A stretch of DNA of 64,000 bases from Polyangiaceae bacterium (lineage in GTDB: Bacteria > Myxococcota_A > Polyangia > Polyangiales > Polyangiaceae), in contig JAICTZ010000011.1 in the NCBI GenBank assembly GCA_025936115.1, forward strand, positions 1 to 64,000, in the 5' to 3' direction. The position numbers and the translations under genes are program-made. Shown one piece after another: positions 44,412-53,759 of the stretch; position 1 is the first letter of the stretch; every line of letters begins with the position of its first letter. The notes beneath the pieces are model-generated. The model saw nothing but the letters and a program-made list of their open reading frames with translations. It made no database searches and was not told the origin of the DNA.

Positions 44412-44500
44412 ATCCCTTTACTCTTTGAACAATACGGTCCCCAATTCCGTCGATCCGTAGCCGTGCCCTAGGCCGGCGCCCGCGACGGGAGAGCACTCGG

Positions 44501-45511
44501 ATGATCACGAAAACAAACCCCATCTGGCCGATAGCCCTGATTCTCGTTCTGCTCGGCTACGCCTCGCTCGGCGTTGCTGAAGAGAAAGCAGCGGGCGTGA
44601 AGACGCTCTCGATCGCGACGCTCGCGCCGCCCGGCTCGACCTGGATGAAGGTGTTCGAGGCGTGGAACCGCGAGGTGCGCCGCCGCTCGAACAAGACGCT
44701 CGAGCTTCGCTTCTACGCCGGCGGCGTGCAGGGCGACGAGTCGGAGGTGATTCGCAAGATCCGCAGCGGCCGTCTCGACGGTGCCGCGGTCACGGCCGTC
44801 GGGCTCGCGCAGATCTACCGCCCGGCGCTCGTGTTCCAGATGCCGGGCATCCTCAAGAACTACCAGCAGCTCGACGCGGCGCGCGCCGCGCTCACGCCCG
44901 AGATGAACTCGAAGTTTGCGGAGTCGGGTTTCCAGATGCTCGGTTGGGCCGACGTTGGACAGTCGTACGTGTTCTCGACGCAGCCGGTGATGAAGCCGTC
45001 GGATCTCGCGACGCGCAAGCCCTGGGTTTGGCGCGACGATCTCGTCGTTCCCGCGCTGTTCAAGGTCGTCAAGTCGAACCCGGTGCCGCTCCAGCTGCCC
45101 GAGGTGCTCGGCGCGCTGCAGACGAATCGCATCGACACCGTGCTCGCGACGCCGGTCGCCGCCGTCGCGCTGCAGTGGCAGACGCGCCTCACGAACATGC
45201 TCGACTTCCCGCTCACGGTCGTGATCGGCGGCACGGTGCTCGGCCAGAAGCAGTGGGAGTCGCTCACGCCCGAGCAGAAGACGATCATCAGCGAAACGTC
45301 GGCGCAGTTCCACGCGCTCGCGCGCAAGAACCTGCGCGCCGACGAAGAGAAGGCGCTCGCCTCGATCAAGGCGCGCAACGTGAAGGTGGCGACGCCGAGT
45401 GAAGCCGACAAGGCCGAATGGCTCAAGGTCGGCGCCGAGGTGAGGAAGCAGCTCACTGGGCAAATCGCGGATCAGGCGCTGGTCGACCGCGTGATGGCGT
45501 TCAGCAAATAA
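44501..45511 (+). CDS. dctP: TRAP transporter solute-binding protein DctP
   Basis: This 336-residue periplasmic binding protein captures an organic acid or similar ligand for the TRAP permease. It starts with a signal peptide (membrane stretch about residues 8-25, likely cut after GVA) and shows family segments LSIATLAPPGSTWMKVFEAWN, ELRFYAGGVQGDESEVIRKI and a long hinge helix near 255-290. The carboxylate-binding Arg usually sits in a DLATRKPW-like segment, which is present. The length is normal. The ATG has a GGGAGAG ribosome site seven bases upstream. It lies 89 bases after tatT and 46 bases before the fused permease. The ligand is not readable. Confidence 0.9.
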   Translation: MITKTNPIWPIALILVLLGYASLGVAEEKAAGVKTLSIATLAPPGSTWMKVFEAWNREVRRRSNKTLELRFYAGGVQGDESEVIRKIRSGRLDGAAVTAVGLAQIYRPALVFQMPGILKNYQQLDAARAALTPEMNSKFAESGFQMLGWADVGQSYVFSTQPVMKPSDLATRKPWVWRDDLVVPALFKVVKSNPVPLQLPEVLGALQTNRIDTVLATPVAAVALQWQTRLTNMLDFPLTVVIGGTVLGQKQWESLTPEQKTIISETSAQFHALARKNLRADEEKALASIKARNVKVATPSEADKAEWLKVGAEVRKQLTGQIADQALVDRVMAFSK

Positions 45512-45557
45512 TCCGAGCGTCCACCGACCTTCTCCAGAGCGCCGAACTCGAGTCTCG

Positions 45558-48242
45558 ATGGCAGGAGCCGCCCCGACCGCGCGACCAGCGCCATTTTTCC
45601 GCCCGCTGGACGTGCTCGATCGCGGCATCTTGCTCGCCGAAGCGAGCCTGAGCCTAGTCGTCGTCGCGGTGATGGTGCTGATCGCCGCGCTCGATTCGGC
45701 GGCGGCGCTCCTGCACCTGTCGATCGGCTGGCTGCACATCGCGCCCGACGTGCTCATGCACGGCTGTATTTGGGCGGCGCTGCTCGGCGCGAGCTACGCC
45801 ACGCGCGAGCGGCGTCACTTGGCGATCGACGCGCTCGGGCGCCTCTTGCCGGACCGCACGCGGCGAGTCGTCGTCGCCGTGGCGGCGACGTTCGGTGCCG
45901 TCGTGGCGTTCACGCTCGCACGCGGGCTCTACCTCACGCTGCTCGAGCAAGTGGCGAACATGCACGAGCAGCTGCGCCTGCTCACCGAGCGCGGCATCGG
46001 GCAAGGCGACGTCGACCGCAGCTACGAGTTTCAGTTCGTGATCCCGGGCGCGTTCGTGCTCATCGGCGTGCGCCTGCTCTTGCACGCGTTTCACGAGTGG
46101 GTCGCAGCGCTCGGTAACTTGCCGCGCGACGCCGAACCGAAGCCGAACCCCGTCGAGCCCGAAACCGAACGGGTCGCTCCCGTGTCCCAGGCGAGCGCGA
46201 CGGAAGTCGTGATCGCGTTGATTTTTTTGGTGGTGCTCCTGCCGTTCGCCGTGGGAACGACGGTGTTCGGCCCGTTGCTCCTCGCCGTGCTCGCGACGGC
46301 GGCGATCATCGGCGTGCCGCTGCTCTTGCGTAAACAGCACACGGGGTCGTGGGCGCCGGAGCGCCCGAGCGAGCCGCGCTACGCCGAAAATGCGACGCTC
46401 GGCCAGGTGAGCGCGGCGCTGCTCGGCGTGGGCGTCGTGCTGGCGCTCTTGCTGTTCGGCGCCGCGCAGATCCCGACGATCCCGATCGCGTGGGGCGTCG
46501 TGTTTTGCGCGGTCATGGCGCTCATGGGAGCGCCGCTGTTCAGCTTCTTGGGCGGCCTCGCGCTGTTCCTCTGGGCGCATGGCTCGGCCACCGTTCCCGC
46601 CATGTCGCTGCCGAACGCGGTGGAAGACGTACTCGGGCCGCACTTCGCGCGCATGAGCGTGCTGCCGACCATCCCCGTCTTCACGCTCGCGGGTTACTTG
46701 ATGAGCGAGGCCAAGACGCCGCATCGCCTCGTGCGCGTGGCGCGCGCCCTGCTCGGCTTCGCGCCGGGCGGCCTCGGCATCGTCTGCATCCTCGCCTCCG
46801 CCTTCTTCACCATTTTTTCGGGCGCGAGCGGCATCACCATCGTCGCCATCGGCGGCCTGCTCCTTCCCGCGCTGCTCAAAGATCGCTACCCGGAAAAGTT
46901 CTCGCTCGGCCTCGTCACGACTGGCGGCGCGCTCGGCATCACTTTCCCGCCCTGCCTGCCGCTCATCGTCTACGGCATCGTCGCCGGCTTACAAGAAGTG
47001 CCGCCCGGCCACGAGCGCCTTGCCCTCGACAAGTTCCTGCTCGCCGGCCTGCGCCCGGGAGCGCTGCTCATTGGGCTGCTCGTCATCTACGCGGCCATCA
47101 TCGGCATCAAATCCAAGGTTCCGCGCTCCGAGTTCGACGCCAAAGAGGCCCGCGCCGCGCTCTGGGAAGCGAAATGGGAGCTCGTTCTGCCCGTCTTCTT
47201 GCTCGGCGGACTCGCCACGGGCGTGTTCAGTCCCGTCACCGCCGCGGCCTTCACGGCGTTCTACGTCCTCGTCGTCGAAGTCTTCATCTACAAAGATCTC
47301 TCCCTCACGCGCGATTTACCCCGCATCGTCCCCGACTCGATGGTGCTCGTCGGCGCGATCTTCGTGAAGCTCTGCGCCGCCACGGTACTCACCTTCTATT
47401 TCGTCCAGGCGCAGACGGCTGACCGCTTGTTCGAGGCGCTTACGTGTGGGCCGCCCGCGCAGGCCTACCTCACCGCGCATGCCGACACGATGTCGACCTG
47501 CCGCGAAGCCGTGGACGCGCTGGCCGAAGTCGGCCAGAGCGCGGGCGGCATCATCAATTCCCCGACGACGTTCCTGCTCGCGCTGAACGTCTTCCTGCTC
47601 GTGGTCGGGATGTTGATGGACATCTTCTCGGCCATCGTCGTGATCGTGCCGCTCATCATGGGCATCGCGATCCACTTCAACATCAACCCGTACCATCTCG
47701 GGATCGTGTTCCTGCTCAATCTCGAGATTGGCTACTTGATGCCGCCGATGGGCTTGAACCTGTTCATCGCCGGCTTTCGCTTCAACCGACCCGTCCCCGA
47801 GCTCTACCGGGTCGTCATGCCGTTCATCGGCATTTTTGCCGTGGCCCTGCTCGTCACGACCTACGTCCCGAGCCTCACCGTCGCCTCCGCCGCCGAGCCT
47901 CCGCCGAAGCCCGCCGCGAGCGCAGCGCTCACTCCCGCGCCCTCCGCGACCGCATCGGCCAGAGCGGCGCCCGCACCTTCAGCGTCTGCAGCAACGCCCC
48001 CTTCCGACTGCGACGAACCCCGCGACGGCGAGTCCTTCCCCGACTTCGACAAGCGCTGCAACGTCACCGGCGCAGCTCCCGCGGCCGGCACCCCCGCGGC
48101 TTCGGGATCGGCTCCCTCGGGCACGCCTGCCGCTTCAGGTTCCGCGGCGCCCGCTGCTCAGCCCGCCGATTGCGAAGCGCCGCGCCCCGAAGAATCTTTC
48201 GACGCCTTCGACAAGCGCTGCAACGTCACCGGCACGAAGTGA
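45558..48242 (+). CDS. Fused TRAP transporter permease DctQ-DctM with C-terminal extension
   Basis: This 894-residue membrane protein combines the small DctQ subunit (about residues 15-190, four helices) and the large DctM permease (about 290-775, about 12 helices) of a sodium-driven TRAP importer. DctM marks are GASGITIVAIGGLLLPAL, GALGITFPPCLPLIVYG and NLEIGYLMPPMGLNLF. After the last helix there are about 120 residues rich in Ala/Pro with a duplicated motif, CxxPRxxESFxxFDKRCNVTG, near 816 and 871; each copy has two Cys. This tail is not part of known DctM and may face the periplasm. Fusion of Q and M occurs in some TRAP systems. The substrate is unknown. Confidence 0.9.
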   Translation: MAGAAPTARPAPFFRPLDVLDRGILLAEASLSLVVVAVMVLIAALDSAAALLHLSIGWLHIAPDVLMHGCIWAALLGASYATRERRHLAIDALGRLLPDRTRRVVVAVAATFGAVVAFTLARGLYLTLLEQVANMHEQLRLLTERGIGQGDVDRSYEFQFVIPGAFVLIGVRLLLHAFHEWVAALGNLPRDAEPKPNPVEPETERVAPVSQASATEVVIALIFLVVLLPFAVGTTVFGPLLLAVLATAAIIGVPLLLRKQHTGSWAPERPSEPRYAENATLGQVSAALLGVGVVLALLLFGAAQIPTIPIAWGVVFCAVMALMGAPLFSFLGGLALFLWAHGSATVPAMSLPNAVEDVLGPHFARMSVLPTIPVFTLAGYLMSEAKTPHRLVRVARALLGFAPGGLGIVCILASAFFTIFSGASGITIVAIGGLLLPALLKDRYPEKFSLGLVTTGGALGITFPPCLPLIVYGIVAGLQEVPPGHERLALDKFLLAGLRPGALLIGLLVIYAAIIGIKSKVPRSEFDAKEARAALWEAKWELVLPVFLLGGLATGVFSPVTAAAFTAFYVLVVEVFIYKDLSLTRDLPRIVPDSMVLVGAIFVKLCAATVLTFYFVQAQTADRLFEALTCGPPAQAYLTAHADTMSTCREAVDALAEVGQSAGGIINSPTTFLLALNVFLLVVGMLMDIFSAIVVIVPLIMGIAIHFNINPYHLGIVFLLNLEIGYLMPPMGLNLFIAGFRFNRPVPELYRVVMPFIGIFAVALLVTTYVPSLTVASAAEPPPKPAASAALTPAPSATASARAAPAPSASAATPPSDCDEPRDGESFPDFDKRCNVTGAAPAAGTPAASGSAPSGTPAASGSAAPAAQPADCEAPRPEESFDAFDKRCNVTGTK

Positions 48243-48397
48243 CGGCACGGCGCGAACGTCCCGCAGGGCGGGCACGGGCGAAAGTACCCGCCCCTAGGAC
48301 ATGACGGGACGGCGCTGAACGCGGGCGCCGTCGGTCAATCACGCCGTCGCGCTCGCAACCGCGCGGTCGGAACCACGCGAGAGGCGCGAGCGGTCAC

Positions 48398-48907
48398 TCA
48401 TGCGTCGATGAGCGGGAGGTCGCCGAGGTAGTCGCTCTTGCCCACGTCCACGCCGTTGTGACGCAGGATTGCGTACGCCGTAGCAGCGTGGAAGTAGAAG
48501 TTCGGGATTTGGCGCGTCACGAGGTATTCGGTCGCGCGCAGGGCCTTGTTGGGCGGGAAGGCGAGCTTGACGGGTTGGTCGGCGGTCGTCTTCGCGAAGT
48601 CGGATTCGCTCAGGCTGTCCATGAAGGCGAGCGCTTTGCCGATGCGCGCGTGGAGCTCTTCGAAGGTCTTTTCGGTGTCTTCGTGCTTGGGGGCGGGTTT
48701 GCCCGAGAGGTTGGCGGCCGCCATCTTGGCGTTGTCACAGGCGATGCGGATTTGCGCGACGAACGGGAGCATGTCGGGCGCGAGCCGCGCGCTCACGAGG
48801 TTGTTCACGTCGAAGCTGCGCGCTTCCGCGTAGCGCTCGGCCTTGCTGAGGCAAGCGTCGAGGTTCTTGAGGGTGCGGGCGAACTGACGAATCACGAGGT
48901 AATACAT
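48398..48907 (-). CDS. DUF1993 family protein
   Basis: This 169-residue soluble, mainly helical protein matches the DUF1993 family in length and in motifs: an N-terminal LKNLDACLSKAERYAEAR helix, LAPDMLPFVAQIRIACDNAKMAAA and a C-terminal FYFHAATAYAILRHNGVDVGK segment with His residues. The family belongs near the DinB-like four-helix bundles, but the function is not known. The ATG has a GGAGGAG ribosome site nine bases upstream. It is divergent from the next gene. No operon partner is seen; the 155 bases after it, up to the permease stop, hold no gene. Confidence 0.85.
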   Translation of the reverse strand: MYYLVIRQFARTLKNLDACLSKAERYAEARSFDVNNLVSARLAPDMLPFVAQIRIACDNAKMAAANLSGKPAPKHEDTEKTFEELHARIGKALAFMDSLSESDFAKTTADQPVKLAFPPNKALRATEYLVTRQIPNFYFHAATAYAILRHNGVDVGKSDYLGDLPLIDA

Positions 48908-49033
48908 GGTTCAACTCCTCCGAGACCGCGCCGGCGCTGGTGCAGCTGGCGCGACTCGGCCCACATCCTTGGGCTCGCCTGGTCTCGACGCAAGCCTCCG
49001 GATGCACAGGGAGAGCGTGATAAGAATCGGGAC

Positions 49034-50296
49034 GTGCCCGCGTTGAAAGCGTTTTGGCGGCGGTTCGGCTGGCCGAAGTGGGTGGTGGTCGGTATCTTCA
49101 CGCTCGGCTTCGGCGGCGCGATCGCCTGGCGAAGTTTTGGCGATCACACGCTGTGGCGGCTTTTCGTCGAGTCCCCGTACCGTGGACGCTGCAGCAAGGT
49201 CATCACGCGCGCGGTGGTCGAGCGCTCGCTGGCGCTCGGGACGCGGTTCATGCTCGCGCACCAGCGGCCTGAAGGGAATTTCGATTACGAGTACGACTGG
49301 CGCGACCGGAGTTACTCGGACGACGATAACGAGGTGCGTCAGGCAGGGGCCCTGTGGGGGCTCGCTCTCATCGAGCAGGCGGCGCCGAGTCGCGAGCTCG
49401 AAGCAGGGATCGAGAAGGGGCTCGCGTTTTTCGAAGGACACGGCGTGGAAAACGCACGCGGTGAACGCTGCGTCGCCTACCCGGGCAAGGCCGAGCCCGG
49501 CATCGGCACGGTGGCGCTGATGGCGCTCACGTACGTCGACTACTTGCGCGCGAGCGGCACCGCAATTCCCGCCGAACGGCGCGCCGAGCACGAGCGGCGC
49601 CTGGACGCTTACTTGAAAGAAGTCGTCGCGGCGATCAATCCCGACGGACTCTGGTTCGGCGCGTACGACCCGCACACGTGCGCGCCGCACGGCGCCGCGT
49701 CGCCGTACTCCGACGGAGAAGCGTTGCTCGCCCTCGTGAAAGCGGCGAAGTACGCCGGCAAGACCGAGCTCTTCCCGCTCGCACTACGTGCGGCGGAGAC
49801 GGGCCATCGCTTGAACGTCAAAGAAGCGCTCGCGCAGGACCCCGACTCCGACACCACCAAGGCCTACTACCAGTGGAGCACGATGGCCTTCTACGAGCTC
49901 GCGACGAGCGGCTTGCCGGACACGGCGCGCTTCGGCGACTACGTGCTTGCCCAATCCGACTGGGAAATCGACGTCCACCAAACCCTCACGCGCCAGCGCA
50001 ACACCGGCTACGCCTACGAAGGGCTCATCCCCGCCTACGACTGGGCGCGCCGTCGCGGAGACACGACGCGCACGGCCAAATATGGCTGCGTGATCGATCT
50101 CGCGCTCGAACGGCTGATTTCCTGGCAAGTGGGCGGCCCGCTCTCGACGCGCTACACGAGCGCGGTCGAGGCGAACGACACGGAAGCCATCGGCGGCGTG
50201 CAGAACGAGCGCAACGAACCCGCGCTCCGCATCGACGTGACGCAGCACCAAACGCACGCGCTGATTTACGCCCGCGACTTCATTTACACGAAGTGA
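49034..50296 (+). CDS. Membrane-anchored alpha/alpha-toroid-like protein, possible glycan-active enzyme
   Basis: This 420-residue protein starts with a membrane helix (WVVVGIFTLGFGGAIAW, residues 15-32) followed by an outer domain of repeated helices with motifs such as GTRFMLAHQRPEGNFDYEYD and WGLALIEQ. It also has TNEDGLWFG-like INPDGLWFGAY and YQWSTMAFYELA. This pattern recalls six-hairpin glycosidase or epimerase toroids, but I do not recognise a defined family. I used GTG 49034 because the open frame before it overlaps the opposite DUF1993 gene; the ribosome site is weak. Its neighbour is a pectate lyase, so carbohydrate work is plausible. It ends 58 bases before the convergent lyase gene. 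Confidence 0.6.
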   Translation: MPALKAFWRRFGWPKWVVVGIFTLGFGGAIAWRSFGDHTLWRLFVESPYRGRCSKVITRAVVERSLALGTRFMLAHQRPEGNFDYEYDWRDRSYSDDDNEVRQAGALWGLALIEQAAPSRELEAGIEKGLAFFEGHGVENARGERCVAYPGKAEPGIGTVALMALTYVDYLRASGTAIPAERRAEHERRLDAYLKEVVAAINPDGLWFGAYDPHTCAPHGAASPYSDGEALLALVKAAKYAGKTELFPLALRAAETGHRLNVKEALAQDPDSDTTKAYYQWSTMAFYELATSGLPDTARFGDYVLAQSDWEIDVHQTLTRQRNTGYAYEGLIPAYDWARRRGDTTRTAKYGCVIDLALERLISWQVGGPLSTRYTSAVEANDTEAIGGVQNERNEPALRIDVTQHQTHALIYARDFIYTK

Positions 50297-50354
50297 CGCG
50301 TACACGAAGTGACGCGCTCTTCGGGTGAGCGACGCGCCCTTCCCAACCGGCGCG

Positions 50355-51923
50355 CTACTTCGGCCCCGCGCCGCTCTGCACGGCTGCCGCTACGCTCGAG
50401 AGCGCGTCGGCCGTGTACGAATACGGCAAGGTCCCGATCGCGGGTCCACCGCCGCCCGTCTCCTCTTTGCCGGTCGCCGTCGACGTGTCGTTGTCGCTCA
50501 CGGCGATGTTGGCGGTCCCTTGGTCGGTCGAATTGTTGAATTGATAGGGATCCTTCACGCCTTGAAACACGCTGTGTTCGACGAGGATGCGCGCGCCCTT
50601 GCCCGCGCGCACGCAGTAGTTGTCGCCGCTCGACGCCCACAGGTTGTTGAAGAGGTGGTTTCTTCCGAAGCGGACGCGCGGTTGGCGCTCGACGACGCGA
50701 TCGGCCCAGTAGTCGTGGTGCCAGGTGACGTTGAGAGCGTTGGCGTCGTCGTAGGTGCTCGGGCTGTCGGTGCCGCCGATGAGGTTGCTGAAGCGGTGCC
50801 CGGCGTCCCCGGTCGAATCGTCGCCCTGGTTGTCGGTGCGAGCCGAGTAGTGGAACTTGGTCCATGACACGGTGACGAAGTCGGCGGCGTTGGTGATGTC
50901 GAGATTGCCGTCCGTGCCGTCCGAGATGTCGCAGTGATCGAACCAAATGTGGTGCGCGTTTTTCTGCACCGTGACGGCGTCGTTACCTGACGAACACCCC
51001 GTGCCCGAGTCGTAATCGGGATCGAGCGAGCAGTTGCCCACGCCGTAGCCGACGATCTTGATGTTGCGCACGATGACGTTGACCGAACCGCTGAGCTCGA
51101 GGTGCCCGTGGATTTCGGCGCCGCACACGCCGGCGATCGTCTTGTTCGAGCCGACGCTCACTTTGCCCGCCGCGAGCGTGCCCTTCACGTAAATCACGGC
51201 TGCGTCCGTGCCCTTCACCGCGTTCGTGAAGTCGCTGAGCGTCGTCACCACGGTCGGCGTCGCCGTGCCGCCGCCGGTCGTCGTCGTCACGCCGTTGCCC
51301 GACACCGAAGCCCAACCGACGAGGGGACTCGGATTCGGCGGCGCATCGCACGACCCCATCCCGCCGCCTCCACTCGCGCCGCTGCCCGCCTTGCCGCCGC
51401 TCGCTCCACCGGCGCTCGTGCCGCCACGCCCGCCGCTCGTCGCTCGTCCGCCCATCCCGCTCGACCCCGCCGTGTTGTCACGTCCGCCCGCGCCGTTGCC
51501 GCCGTGAGTTCCCGCCGCGCCGCCTGCGCTGCCGCTTCTCCCGCCCGCGGTCATGCCCGCGCCTGAGTCTGCGCCGCCGCTCATCATCGACGGCGCGCCG
51601 CCCGTGATCGGTGCCGCACCGCCGTTCGCGCGTCCGGCGCCGGAGCTCGTTCCGCCGGTGTTCGCGCCGCCGGTTGCGCTCGTTGCGGCGCCGCCGTTCG
51701 CGCCGCTCGTGCCGCCGCTACTGCTCGCGCCGTGCCCGGCCGTGCCGCTTCCGCCGCCCGTCGCGGCGTGTCCACTCGCCCCAGTGCCGCCCGTGCCTCC
51801 GCTCCCTGACGAGCCTCCGCTGCCGTTCTCGTCACTGCCACAAGCCGCGGCGAGCAGTGCGGCCAAATACACCGCGAGCCAGTTTGTCGGTTTCGCGCGT
51901 CGCAAAGACACCAGATGCTGCAT
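50355..51923 (-). CDS. Pectate lyase (polysaccharide lyase family 1), Gly-rich lipoprotein
   Basis: This 522-residue secreted enzyme cleaves polygalacturonate by beta-elimination with calcium. A lipoprotein leader (LLAAACGS) is followed by a Gly/Ser/Thr-rich linker of about 170 residues, then the right-handed parallel beta-helix. Marks are IWFDHCDISDGTDGNLDIT (calcium-binding Asp region) and the catalytic arginine motif RQPRVRFG with HLFNN after it. The length of the catalytic part (about 320 residues) is normal. I chose ATG 51923; a GTG two codons earlier is possible. It stands alone and faces the membrane toroid gene. It suggests plant-polymer use. Confidence 0.9.
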   Translation of the reverse strand: MQHLVSLRRAKPTNWLAVYLAALLAAACGSDENGSGGSSGSGGTGGTGASGHAATGGGSGTAGHGASSSGGTSGANGGAATSATGGANTGGTSSGAGRANGGAAPITGGAPSMMSGGADSGAGMTAGGRSGSAGGAAGTHGGNGAGGRDNTAGSSGMGGRATSGGRGGTSAGGASGGKAGSGASGGGGMGSCDAPPNPSPLVGWASVSGNGVTTTTGGGTATPTVVTTLSDFTNAVKGTDAAVIYVKGTLAAGKVSVGSNKTIAGVCGAEIHGHLELSGSVNVIVRNIKIVGYGVGNCSLDPDYDSGTGCSSGNDAVTVQKNAHHIWFDHCDISDGTDGNLDITNAADFVTVSWTKFHYSARTDNQGDDSTGDAGHRFSNLIGGTDSPSTYDDANALNVTWHHDYWADRVVERQPRVRFGRNHLFNNLWASSGDNYCVRAGKGARILVEHSVFQGVKDPYQFNNSTDQGTANIAVSDNDTSTATGKEETGGGGPAIGTLPYSYTADALSSVAAAVQSGAGPK

Positions 51924-52071
51924 GATCACTTCGCCAGTCGGCGCGCCTCCGTGGCGGCCGGACCTTGCATCAGTTGCGCGGCCGTTTCCCAGCCGTCAGG
52001 AAAACGCCCCACTCGGTGAATCGCCTTGAATCACCGGAGGCTACGCAACGTCCGACAGGGCTTCGGAAGTG

Positions 52072-53280
52072 ATGAATTTTGCCCATACCCGCGGGGTGGA
52101 CAGCGCTTTGCGAGCCGCAAACCTTGACAATGCGCGGACCCCTGGGCGACTGAGTGGCCCGCCCGTGTCGATTTCCGCTGTTTCCAGCTCGAGCGAGCGC
52201 GAACAAGTCGTGAGCATCCCGCCCTCGGTGCGGATGCCGTTGATCGATTCGGTCAAGGGGGTCGCCGCGCTGCTCATCGTTCTGCATCACCTCGCGTTCT
52301 ACGGTCCGCTCTCCGACGTCGCGTACCCGCTCGCGCCGGGCGCGCTCACCTGGCTCAGCGAGTACGCGCGCATGGCGGTGCAGGCCTTCCTCGTCATCGC
52401 CGGTTTCGGCACGGCGCGGAAACTCGCGCGCCTGCCGCTGCTCGGTCCGCGCGAATTCGGGCTCGAGCTCTGGTCACGCTACCGCCGCGTCGGCGTGCCG
52501 TACCTTGCCGCGCTCGTTCTCGCCATTGGCTGCAACGCGCTCGCACGCCATTGGATGGAGCACCCCTCGATCTCGGCGCCGCCGACCTGGACGCAGCTCC
52601 TCGCGCACGCAACGTTCCTCACTCACATCCTCGGCTTCGAACCGCTCACGGCGGGCGTCTGGTACCTCGCGATCGATTTTCAGCTCTTGCTCGTGAGCCT
52701 GCTCCTGCTCGCGCTGAGCCAGCGCATCGGCGGCGCGCGCAACACTCCGGGCGTCACGCCCCGGCTCTTCATCGTGCTCTCTGGGGCGCTCGCGCTCTGG
52801 TCGCTTTTCTGGCTCAACCGTTTGAGCCATCTCGACAACTACGCCGTCTACTTCTTCGCGACGTACTTCCTCGGCATGCTCGTCGGCTGGGCGCTGCAGG
52901 GCAGCGTTTCGCGGCCGCTCGTCGCCGTGTGTCTCGGCATCGTCGCCGTGGCCCTCTGCAACGAATTCCGCCCCCGCCTGCTGGTCGCGCTCGCCACGAC
53001 GTTACTCCTGCTCGCGGGCACTCGGGCGCAGGCCCTGCAGAACTGGCCGAGCAACCGGCTCCTCGTGGGCTTAGGCCGCATCTCTTACAGTCTTTTCCTC
53101 GTCCACTTCCCGATCTGTTTGGTCGTCAACGCCTGGGGCTCCCGCCACCTCACGGGCTCGCCGCACGCGGCGCTCTTCGGCATGGCGGTCGCCGTGGTGC
53201 TGAGCCTCGTTGCCGCCGTCATCTTCTATCGTTACGTGGAAGCGCGCTGCGCTCCCTCGCGGATGCGCGCCCATTCGTAA
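52072..53280 (+). CDS. Acyltransferase family 3 (OafA/NodX-like) integral membrane protein
   Basis: This approximately 402-residue multi-pass protein has the family opening LIDSVKGVAALLIVLHHLAFYG with the conserved His pair. GTWY-like GVWYLAIDFQLLLVSLLLLAL and KISYSLFLVHFP-like GRISYSLFLVHFPICLVV follow near the C-terminus, along with about ten membrane helices. Such proteins move acetyl or other acyl groups to glycans or lipids. The start is unsure: ATG 52072 gives a 55-residue polar leader before the fold, while GTG codons at 52165 and about 52210 would give a tighter start. A divergent pectate lyase lies upstream. The end of the gene lies just before a duplicated methyltransferase fragment. 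Confidence 0.85.
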   Translation: MNFAHTRGVDSALRAANLDNARTPGRLSGPPVSISAVSSSSEREQVVSIPPSVRMPLIDSVKGVAALLIVLHHLAFYGPLSDVAYPLAPGALTWLSEYARMAVQAFLVIAGFGTARKLARLPLLGPREFGLELWSRYRRVGVPYLAALVLAIGCNALARHWMEHPSISAPPTWTQLLAHATFLTHILGFEPLTAGVWYLAIDFQLLLVSLLLLALSQRIGGARNTPGVTPRLFIVLSGALALWSLFWLNRLSHLDNYAVYFFATYFLGMLVGWALQGSVSRPLVAVCLGIVAVALCNEFRPRLLVALATTLLLLAGTRAQALQNWPSNRLLVGLGRISYSLFLVHFPICLVVNAWGSRHLTGSPHAALFGMAVAVVLSLVAAVIFYRYVEARCAPSRMRAHS

Positions 53281-53291
53281 GTGACCTTGGT

Positions 53292-53427
53292 GTGCGCCGT
53301 CGCCGAGTGCGTCCTTGGGGTGCGTCACGTAGTCGCGACCACCAATTCTTCCGCGTTATTCGGCGGTCGCAGCCCGTCGCTCCGGTCCGCGAAGTAGCGC
53401 TCCGCCAGGGAGGCGGCCGCGTGACGG
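53292..53427 (-). pseudogene. Duplicated 3' end of a methyltransferase gene (direct repeat copy A)
   Basis: About 136 bases match 55947-56087 at roughly nine bases in ten and in the same orientation. On the minus strand it encodes the last 30 residues of the methyltransferase (SLAERYFADRSDGL..AEELVVATT) with its stop and about 35 bases of 3' flank. No methyltransferase body precedes it. It is a remnant or a recombination footprint. Confidence 0.85.
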
Positions 53428-53556
53428 TCGACGCTCACTTGGACCGTACCGGTCCCGAGCTCTTGGCCGCCTCGGGAACACGACGGCGCCCGCCGGGATA
53501 ACCGCGACGGTGACTGCGACCGCGTTCAAGTTTCTTCTCGAGCGCCGTGGCGTCGG

Positions 53557-53751
53557 GTGTCTGCTGCAGAGTGGCTCGTGTGTTTACCGCTACGCTCACC
53601 GGCAAGACGCCTTACAGGTCCGGCGGCGCTGTTGCTGTCGTTGGCTTTCGTTCTCTACGGTCTCGGGGTACGGTGGCGAGCATGGGCGCGAGGCGGCGTG
53701 GCGTCGCTCGATCGAAAGGGGGACCCGCTCGACCCGGCGCTGCGGTCGTAG
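53557..53751 (+). other. Possible membrane-protein fragment
   Basis: A 64-codon open frame contains one good hydrophobic helix (PAALLLSLAFVLYGLGVRW) and ends at a TAG nine bases before the glycosyltransferase-like remnant. It may be the tail of a lost membrane protein. The rest of the 53428-53759 stretch shows nothing I can name. Confidence 0.25.
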
Positions 53752-53759
53752 CGCGTGCC

